Shown: piece after piece, positions 6,178 through 9,686 of the stretch
How positions within the stretch are numbered: position 1 is the stretch's first letter
Layout: every line of letters begins with the position of its first letter
NCBI GenBank assembly: GCA_002387005.1
Contig: DGKN01000010.1
Coordinates: 3,733-13,418 of the forward strand
Origin: Propionibacteriaceae bacterium UBA4569
Lineage (GTDB): Bacteria; Actinomycetota; Actinomycetes; Propionibacteriales; Propionibacteriaceae
Length of the DNA: 9,686 bases
Direction: 5' to 3'
Program-made: the position numbers and the translations under genes
Notes under the pieces: model-generated
The model's input: the letters and a program-made list of their open reading frames with translations, nothing else
What the model was told of the DNA's origin: nothing
The model's database searches: none

Positions 6178-6189
6178 CCACCGATCACC

Positions 6190-7266
6190 ATGACCATCGT
6201 CGCTCACCATCACCCGTTCGTCATTGGCGTGGACACCCACGCCCGCACCCACGCGCTGGCGATCCTTGCCTGTCCCACCGCCGAAGTCGTCGACCAGGCA
6301 CAGTTCCCGACCACCACCGCCGGCCTGCGACGAGCGTTGGCCTGGGTCGGTCGTCGCACCGCTGGCGACCTCGATGTCCTGTGGGTCATTGAGGGCACTG
6401 GGACCTATGGGGCACGACTGGCGCACGCCGCCACCGAAACCGGCTACACCGTGGTCGAGGCGCCCCGGATGGACTCCCGCAACAACCGCGGCCTGGGCAA
6501 GTCCGACCCGCTCGACGCCCAACGCATCGCCGCTGCAGCGTTGCCGCTGGATCATCTCAAGCTACGCATGCCTCGAGCCGACGACGGCGTCAGAGCTGCG
6601 ATCAAGGTGCTACTGGCCTCCCGCGACCACATGAGTACCGAACGCACCGCCACCATCAACGCCCTGACCGCGCTGCTTCGCATCGTCGATCTGGGCATCG
6701 ACGCGCGAGGGCCCCTCAACCACAGCCAGATCACTACCGCATCCACCTGGCGACCCCGCAGCGAAGACCTCGCCACTGCAACCGCCCGCGGTGAAGCCAC
6801 ACGCCTGGCGAGACGGATCATAGACCTCGACCACGACCTTGCCACCGCGAGCAGACGCATCCTCGAACTCCTGCGCATGAGCCCTGCCTCCGTGCTGCTC
6901 GAGGAACCAGGGATCGGGCCCATCACCGCGGCCGTCGCATTCACAGCGTGGTCGCATCCCGGACGGGTCCGCTCCGAAGCCGCCTTCGCCAGCCTCGCCG
7001 GGACAAGCCCGATCCCAGCATCCTCCGGCAACACACAACGTCACCGCATCAACCCCGGCGGGGATCGCCGTCTCAACCAAGCACTCCACATGGCAACGGT
7101 CACACGCATGCGCACGGATCCCCGCACCCGCGCCTACGTCGAACGCCGCAGCGCCGAAGGACGAACACCCCGAGAGATCCGCCGCTGTCTCAAGCGCTAC
7201 CTCGCTCGAAACATCTACCGAAAACTCAACACGGCCGCAGCCAACTGCACCCCAAGCTCTGCTTGA
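6190..7266 (+). CDS. IS110-family transposase (DEDD RuvC-like plus Tnp20 serine domain)
   Basis: This 358-residue recombinase should excise the element and insert it under bridge RNA guidance. The N-terminal RuvC-like domain carries D15 (VIGVDTHARTH), E68 (WVIEGTGTYG) and D106, D109 (KSDPLDAQRIA), the DEDD set of the family. A helical linker runs to about residue 230. The C-terminal transposase_20 domain starts near 236 (LEEPGIGPITAA) and holds AGTSPIPASSGNTQRHRINPGGDRRLN-type sequence at 270-296, where S279 before G280 is the probable nucleophile. Length and all key residues are normal, so the enzyme looks intact. The stop codon lies 14 bp from the right end. The gene is in the same orientation as the broken ISL3 gene, so read-through from the ISL3 promoter could transcribe both the bridge RNA and this gene. 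Confidence 0.95.
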   Translation: MTIVAHHHPFVIGVDTHARTHALAILACPTAEVVDQAQFPTTTAGLRRALAWVGRRTAGDLDVLWVIEGTGTYGARLAHAATETGYTVVEAPRMDSRNNRGLGKSDPLDAQRIAAAALPLDHLKLRMPRADDGVRAAIKVLLASRDHMSTERTATINALTALLRIVDLGIDARGPLNHSQITTASTWRPRSEDLATATARGEATRLARRIIDLDHDLATASRRILELLRMSPASVLLEEPGIGPITAAVAFTAWSHPGRVRSEAAFASLAGTSPIPASSGNTQRHRINPGGDRRLNQALHMATVTRMRTDPRTRAYVERRSAEGRTPREIRRCLKRYLARNIYRKLNTAAANCTPSSA

Positions 7267-7268
7267 CA
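7263..7268 (+). promoter_or_regulatory. Outward-facing -35 hexamer at the IS110 right end (junction promoter half)
   Basis: A perfect TTGACA overlaps the transposase stop codon and points out of the right end. If the ends join through TC in an excised circle, the next 17 bases end in TGT, followed by GAGTCT from the left end. This gives a -35, 17-bp spacer and weak extended -10 arrangement aimed at the bridge RNA. IS110-family circles are known to build a promoter at the joined ends; the poor -10 makes this case tentative. Confidence 0.5.
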
Positions 7269-7282
7269 GACATAGGAGATTC

Positions 7283-7405
7283 AACGGCAGGCTCGAGCAC
7301 CTGCGCGGCTCGGCGCTGGGGTTCCGCAACCTGACCAACTACATCGCCAGATCCCTGCTCGAGACCGGCGGGTTCAGACCCCGACTACACCCTGGATTCG
7401 GATGA
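7283..7405 (+). pseudogene. ISL3 transposase, 3' part, separated by IS110 insertion (copy B)
   Basis: Forty codons and a TGA continue exactly from codon 403 of the copy B transposase: NGRLEHLRGSALGFRNL, then TNYIARSLLETGGFRP to the end. The corresponding copy A text is nearly identical. It has no start or ribosome binding site of its own and would be translated only after precise IS110 excision. Its stop codon lies inside the terminal inverted repeat. Confidence 0.93.
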
Positions 7406-7408
7406 GCC
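7385..7408. repeat. ISL3 copy B inverted repeat, transposase 3' side
   Basis: Read on the minus strand it begins GGCTCATCCGAATCCAGG and ends GTGTAG. It shares the AATCCAGGGTGTAG inner block with the 3'-side end of copy A. Confidence 0.85.
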
Positions 7409-7532
7409 GGTATCGCCTGCGTGTGTACGCTGCTGGCTGGTCTATTGGTGCGGGAATGAGTTCATGGTAACGGGGGGCTACCTGGACTTGGATAGGACAG
7501 CATGCGGGCTCGGTTCTGATACAGCGATGGTC

Positions 7533-7653
7533 TCTTGGCAGAAACCGATCCTGCACCACCCGACCCGCATGCACCCACCCGAGTCGACCATCACCCCTTG
7601 CCACAGCATCAACGCCGATGATCCACGGTCAGGTCTGGTGAGAAACCCTCAAT
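7533..7653. repeat. 121-bp direct repeat, left copy
   Basis: It aligns without gaps to 7839-7959 at 100 of 121 positions (21 mismatches). Similarity stops sharply on both sides. The first bases TCTTGGCAGAAACCGATCC and the last bases TCTGGTGAGAAACCCTCAAT are the best conserved. Its right edge coincides with the point where the transposase stub stops. Confidence 0.85.
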
Positions 7654-7765
7654 GCTCGGAGACTTTCTCCTTACGGGCCGCCTCGGCGGCGGTAATCTCG
7701 CCAGACAGCACGCTCAGCACGATCCGGGTCTTGGTCTCCGGACTGAACACCGGTGGGCGTCCCAT
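7649..7765 (-). pseudogene. Truncated IS3/IS481-type transposase N-terminus (38 codons)
   Basis: From an ATG at 7765, with AGGAGG eight bases upstream on the minus strand, the frame reads MGRPPVFSPETKTRIVL and then SVLSGEITAAEAARKEKVSE. This is the start of a helix-turn-helix transposase or OrfA of the IS3/IS481 kind, in which TAAEAARKEKVS would be the recognition helix region. After the glutamate the frame reaches one foreign codon and a TGA at the border of the left 121-bp repeat. The catalytic part is therefore missing. Typical first proteins of this kind run to about 90 residues or more. The preserved ribosome binding site shows that the true start of the gene is here and that its 3' part was removed. 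Confidence 0.7.
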
Positions 7766-7838
7766 GGTCGGGTCCTCCTGCTCTCAGACGCCGATCATGC
7801 CCTCATAACCGGGCTGCCAGAAAGCTTGACGCGGGACA

Positions 7839-7959
7839 TCTTGGCGGAAACCGATCCTGCACCATCCGACCCGGATGCACCCACCCTGAACGGCCATCGC
7901 TCCTTGTCAGAGCATCAACGCTGATGCCCTACCAACAAGTCTGGTGAGAAAACCTCAAT
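7839..7959. repeat. 121-bp direct repeat, right copy
   Basis: This is the partner of 7533-7653, with about 83% identity and the same orientation. It lies upstream of the transposase stub and ends 111 bp before the secreted-protein start, so it may be the original 5' noncoding end of the lost IS. Only two copies exist in the window. Confidence 0.85.
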
Positions 7960-7977
7960 CTGGCCAAAAGTTAGCAA

Positions 7978-7990
7978 CTCTCGAAGAGAG
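7978..7990. repeat. Short inverted repeat in the operon leader
   Basis: CTCTC (7978-7982), GAA, GAGAG (7986-7990), preceded by TTAGCAA. It lies about 90 bp before the secreted-protein gene, just outside the right 121-bp repeat. It is a candidate operator. I cannot place the -10 and -35 boxes with confidence. Confidence 0.35.
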
Positions 7991-8008
7991 AATCGTGATG
8001 TACTCGCC

Positions 8009-8027
8009 ACGTCCCCATGCGGGACGT
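8009..8027 (+). promoter_or_regulatory. Perfect 7-bp hairpin upstream of the secreted-protein operon
   Basis: ACGTCCC (8009-8015) and GGGACGT (8021-8027) pair perfectly around the five-base loop CATGC. It ends 43 bp before the ATG at 8071. As DNA it could be an operator; as RNA it would be a stable leader hairpin. No T-run follows, so it is not a classical attenuator. Confidence 0.5.
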
Positions 8028-8070
8028 CCCCCGGCCACATCGGTGCGGCTAGCCCCCGAAAGGAAGACCC

Positions 8071-8490
8071 ATGAATTCTCGTCAACGCCTCACGGCGATC
8101 CTTGCAGGAGCGGCACTCTGCTCTGGTGGCGCGGTTGCCTATGCGGCAAGCGGTACCTCGGTCCCTGGCACGGGAAGTGTCGTCTTCTACTACGGCAAGT
8201 CCGGTGGAAACAATAACGGATACGACGTCACCGGCAAGGCCAGCCTTCGCCAGTGTCTCGATGCACCGGCGTCCACTGCTCGCACCCAATTCGTCTCCGA
8301 GCTGCGGCAGAACAAGAGCCTCGCCCCCGACACCACCATCCAGACGGCCTCCGCCTACTACTCGGACCCGGCCAAGACTACGGGCTACGTGTCGACCGGT
8401 TCGTCCAACAAGTACTACCCCATGGTGACGTGGAATTACTCCTCGGCCATGGGGGCCAATGCTACCGGTTACGGCAAGACCGCCTGCTGA
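8071..8490 (+). CDS. Small secreted protein with terminal cysteine, first gene of an ABC operon
   Basis: This is a 139-residue precursor whose family I do not recognise. AAGGA six bases before the ATG fixes the start. Residues 1-25 are a clear Sec signal peptide: RQR, then the hydrophobic stretch LTAILAGAALCSGGAVAYA with an AYA cleavage motif, leaving about 114 mature residues. The mature part is rich in Gly, Ser, Thr, Asn and Tyr (YYGKSGGNNNGYD, AYYSDP, SSNKYYPMVTWNYSS) with one short helix around 67-83. It has just two cysteines: C62, and C139 as the very last residue, suggesting a disulfide or a thiol end. It sits 18 nt before an ABC ATPase. This order recalls lactococcin 972-type bacteriocin operons, but the W-rich lactococcin 972 signature is not visible. 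A bacteriocin, a signal or an export substrate are all possible; the function is unknown. Confidence 0.82.
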   Translation: MNSRQRLTAILAGAALCSGGAVAYAASGTSVPGTGSVVFYYGKSGGNNNGYDVTGKASLRQCLDAPASTARTQFVSELRQNKSLAPDTTIQTASAYYSDPAKTTGYVSTGSSNKYYPMVTWNYSSAMGANATGYGKTAC

Positions 8491-8508
8491 CGCAGGGCCA
8501 GTCGTCTG

Positions 8509-9225
8509 ATGATCGAACTGAAAGATGTGAGGTTCACCTATGGATCCCGTGAAGCGTTGGCAGGAGTCAGCGGTTCATTGCTGTCCAACCGGGTAGCGCT
8601 TTTGGGGCCGAATGGGGCAGGCAAGTCGACCCTGATCAGTCTCTTGTCGACGCTCAAGTCCTTGCAGGAGGGTTCGATCACGGTAGATTCCGCAGATCTC
8701 CGTAGCAGCGCGGGGCGTATCCGAGTCAGGGAAAGACTCGGATACGTCCCGCAGTCGATGGAGCTGCCGCCGGGGTACACGTGCGCGGAGTTGATGGCCT
8801 ACGCGGCGTGGATGCGTGGGGTGTCGGACGTCGCCCGGGCGACGGAGCGTTGCCTGTCGGCGGTGGGGTTGTCGGATCGTCGTGACGACCGGATCTCGTC
8901 GCTGTCGGGTGGCATGCGCCAGCGGTTGTGCGTGGCCCAGGCGCTGGTGCACGAGCCGTCGTTGCTGGTGGTGGACGAGCCGTCGGTGGGTCTGGACCCG
9001 CAGCAGAGGGTGCACCTGCGCACCACGCTGTCGTCGCTGGACTGCCAGCTGGTGCTGGCCACCCACCTGGTCGACGATGTCGCGGGCCTGGCCGAGGAGG
9101 TGCTGGTGCTGGACGACGGCGCCGTGGCCTTCCATGGCAGCATCCAGGAGTTGTGCGGAGGCGCCGAGGTGTCGGCGGCCGCGGTCGAGGAAGGGTACCT
9201 GCGGTGCGTCGCGGACCACGAATGA
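8509..9225 (+). CDS. ABC transporter ATP-binding protein, exporter type
   Basis: This 238-residue ATPase would power the membrane protein encoded next. It shows Walker A GPNGAGKST (33-41), Q-loop Q82 (YVPQSM), the signature LSGGMRQRL (132-140), Walker B LLVVDEP (152-158), the D-loop GLD (161-163) and switch histidine H186 (ATHLVDD). All catalytic positions are intact. The short C-terminus without an extra domain, and LSGGMRQRL, fit ABC-2-type exporters for peptides, drugs or immunity and not importers. The start at 8509 lies 18 nt after the secreted-protein stop with only a weak ribosome binding site, so translation may be coupled. The stop overlaps the start of the permease gene by ATGA, showing one operon. 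The natural substrate is not revealed by the sequence; the adjacent secreted protein is the obvious candidate. Confidence 0.95.
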   Translation: MIELKDVRFTYGSREALAGVSGSLLSNRVALLGPNGAGKSTLISLLSTLKSLQEGSITVDSADLRSSAGRIRVRERLGYVPQSMELPPGYTCAELMAYAAWMRGVSDVARATERCLSAVGLSDRRDDRISSLSGGMRQRLCVAQALVHEPSLLVVDEPSVGLDPQQRVHLRTTLSSLDCQLVLATHLVDDVAGLAEEVLVLDDGAVAFHGSIQELCGGAEVSAAAVEEGYLRCVADHE

Positions 9226-9686
9226 CCCCCGGCAGCAGGGCTGCCCGGACCGCCGTGGTGGCTGAGACGACGCACGGCCTGCTCCTGACCGGTGGGCTGG
9301 TCACCGTGCTTGTCGCGGTGGCCCTGTGCACCCTGGCGAAGCCGGAGGCCGTGTTGTGGGCTGACCGGACGACGACCTCGAGCCTGGCGTGCATGTTCAC
9401 CGTTCCACTGCTCGCCGGTGTTGCGGCGATCGTGACTGGTGCTCGCATGGAGGGCATGTCACAGGTGGCGGCGACCAGCCCGGCCGGCGCCCGGTTCCCG
9501 GCGCGGGTGGTGTGGCTGGCAGGCCTGCTCTGGGCAGGAGTGGTGGCCTTGGCGCAGGTCGTGGCCCCGGTGGTGGCGCACAGCCCCTGGGGTAGCCCGT
9601 TCAGCGCCACGATGGTGCTGCCGTGGGTCCAGACGGCCGTGTCCCTCGCGGGCGCGGTGTCACTCGGTGCCCTGGCCGGGTGGCGG
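9222..9686 (+). CDS. ABC transporter permease, N-terminal 155 residues (3' end outside window)
   Basis: The ATG at 9222-9224 overlaps the ATPase stop in an ATGA junction, and the frame stays open to the window end. A short basic-tinged N-terminus is followed by hydrophobic segments at about 18-38 (HGLLLTGGLVTVLVAVALCTL), 55-72, 96-119 and 133-152, as in an ABC-2-type integral membrane partner. The loop between the second and third segments carries GARMEGMSQVAATSPAGARFPARV, a cytoplasmic coupling-helix-like stretch often seen in bacterial export permeases. I cannot name a family more closely from this part. The tight overlap with the ATPase indicates that both form one complex, probably exporting the secreted protein or giving immunity to it. 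Confidence 0.85.
   Translation, partial: MTPGSRAARTAVVAETTHGLLLTGGLVTVLVAVALCTLAKPEAVLWADRTTTSSLACMFTVPLLAGVAAIVTGARMEGMSQVAATSPAGARFPARVVWLAGLLWAGVVALAQVVAPVVAHSPWGSPFSATMVLPWVQTAVSLAGAVSLGALAGWR

Larger units (their letters stand above)
5893..7280 (+). mobile_element. IS110-family insertion sequence inside ISL3 copy B (bridge-RNA type)
   Basis: Comparison with copy A fixes the junctions. The host sequence GAGGCCA-TC is followed by the element at 5893, and the element ends at 7280 before TC-AACGGCAGG. The dinucleotide TC (5891-5892 and 7281-7282) is present at both ends, as expected for the core shared by target and donor in IS110 recombination. Without the core the element is 1388 bp. It has no terminal inverted repeats or longer target duplication, as is usual for IS110. 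The 297-bp noncoding left end and the 14-bp noncoding right end place it in the IS110 subgroup, where the bridge RNA lies upstream of the transposase, and not in the IS1111 subgroup. It is co-oriented with the interrupted ISL3 gene. Confidence 0.93.
4562..7408 (+). mobile_element. ISL3-family insertion sequence, copy B, interrupted by an IS110 element
   Basis: Ends at 4562-4585 and 7385-7408 are inverted repeats that agree at 18 of 24 positions (GGCTC tips and AGGGTGTAG inner blocks). Subtracting the IS110 insert and one TC core gives an ancestral element of 1457 bp, close to copy A. The transposase is broken into a 403-codon 5' part and a 40-codon 3' part, so the element cannot make an intact enzyme. 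Copy A or another ISL3 transposase might still act on its ends. The 8-bp flanks (CCTACACT and GGTATCGC) do not form a target duplication. Confidence 0.88.
7409..8070. other. Gene-poor IS-scar region before the terminal operon
   Basis: Between ISL3 copy B and the secreted-protein gene I see no intact gene. The stretch holds 124 bp with no recognisable content (7409-7532), a 121-bp repeat, a 185-bp segment with a transposase stub, a second 121-bp repeat, and about 111 bp of probable promoter and leader for the downstream operon. The open frames here (for example 7464-7808 plus) have no ribosome binding site and no family-like text. Confidence 0.6.

Noticed and set aside
6173..6180. GAGGCCA next to the IS110 ribosome binding site as an alternative left target guide
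   Set aside because: It matches the left target for seven bases but lies outside either loop, downstream of the donor loop, and doubles as the AGGAGG site; probably chance.
6103..6189. Upstream GTG start for the IS110 transposase, giving 387 residues
   Set aside because: The added residues are Pro/Arg-rich and unlike the family, there is no ribosome binding site, and the region folds as the donor loop of the predicted bridge RNA.
2169..7408. Composite transposon formed by two ISL3 copies carrying the orphan gene
   Set aside because: The copies are diverged, outer flanks show no target duplication, and one copy is inactivated; shared movement is not supported.
7533..7959. CRISPR-like array
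   Set aside because: Only two long diverged repeats separated by 185 bp with a transposase stub between them; no short regular repeats and no cas genes.
8071..8490. Lactococcin 972-family bacteriocin
   Set aside because: The gene order is similar, but the expected Trp/Gly/His-rich core and spacing are not visible, so no family name is given.
8726..9610. 294-codon minus-strand frame opposite the ABC genes
   Set aside because: Low-complexity Pro/Arg/Thr/Ala composition; the plus strand carries intact Walker motifs and a coupled permease.

Overview
The window looks like a chromosomal accessory region of a high-GC actinobacterium. Evidence: strong G/C preference at third codon positions, GTG starts, an apparently leaderless promoter, and transposase, TauE/SafE, Rrf2 and glycosylase-like proteins of actinobacterial type. 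The sequence alone does not fix a genus.

Layout. Positions 1-362 hold the 3' end of a 3-methyladenine DNA glycosylase-like gene. It converges through a hairpin on a minus-strand TauE/SafE (TSUP) anion permease (453-1319). An Rrf2-family regulator (1485-1946) is divergent from the permease and is its probable local controller. From 2169 to 7408 the window is a nest of mobile DNA. Two related ISL3-family elements lie head to head, copy A (2169-3591, minus) and copy B (4562-7408, plus), around a lower-GC orphan gene for a membrane-anchored or secreted protein (3725-4495). Copy B is split by an IS110-family element (5893-7280, plus one TC core). From 7409 to 8070 there are IS scars: two diverged 121-bp direct repeats around a 38-codon stub of an IS3/IS481-type transposase. 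From 8071 to the end is a probable operon: a small secreted protein, an ABC ATPase and an ABC permease that runs off the window.

Main discovery. The 297-nt left end of the IS110 element appears to encode a bridge RNA whose four guide segments can be read directly. Copy A shows the uninterrupted version of the target, so the insertion can be reconstructed to the base with a TC core dinucleotide. One predicted loop carries a perfect 7-nt complement to the right target (TCAACGG). The other carries a perfect 7-nt complement to the element's own left end (TCTGTGA). The two left guides match the left target and the right end with few mismatches. The insertion is two codons after the catalytic glutamate codon of the ISL3 transposase, in a motif also present in copy A, which suggests an IS that preys on ISL3 elements.

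The second candidate system is the terminal operon. A 139-residue precursor with a signal peptide and a C-terminal cysteine is followed at 18 nt by an ABC ATPase, which overlaps its permease by ATGA. The arrangement resembles bacteriocin or secreted-peptide export/immunity cassettes, but I do not recognise the peptide family.
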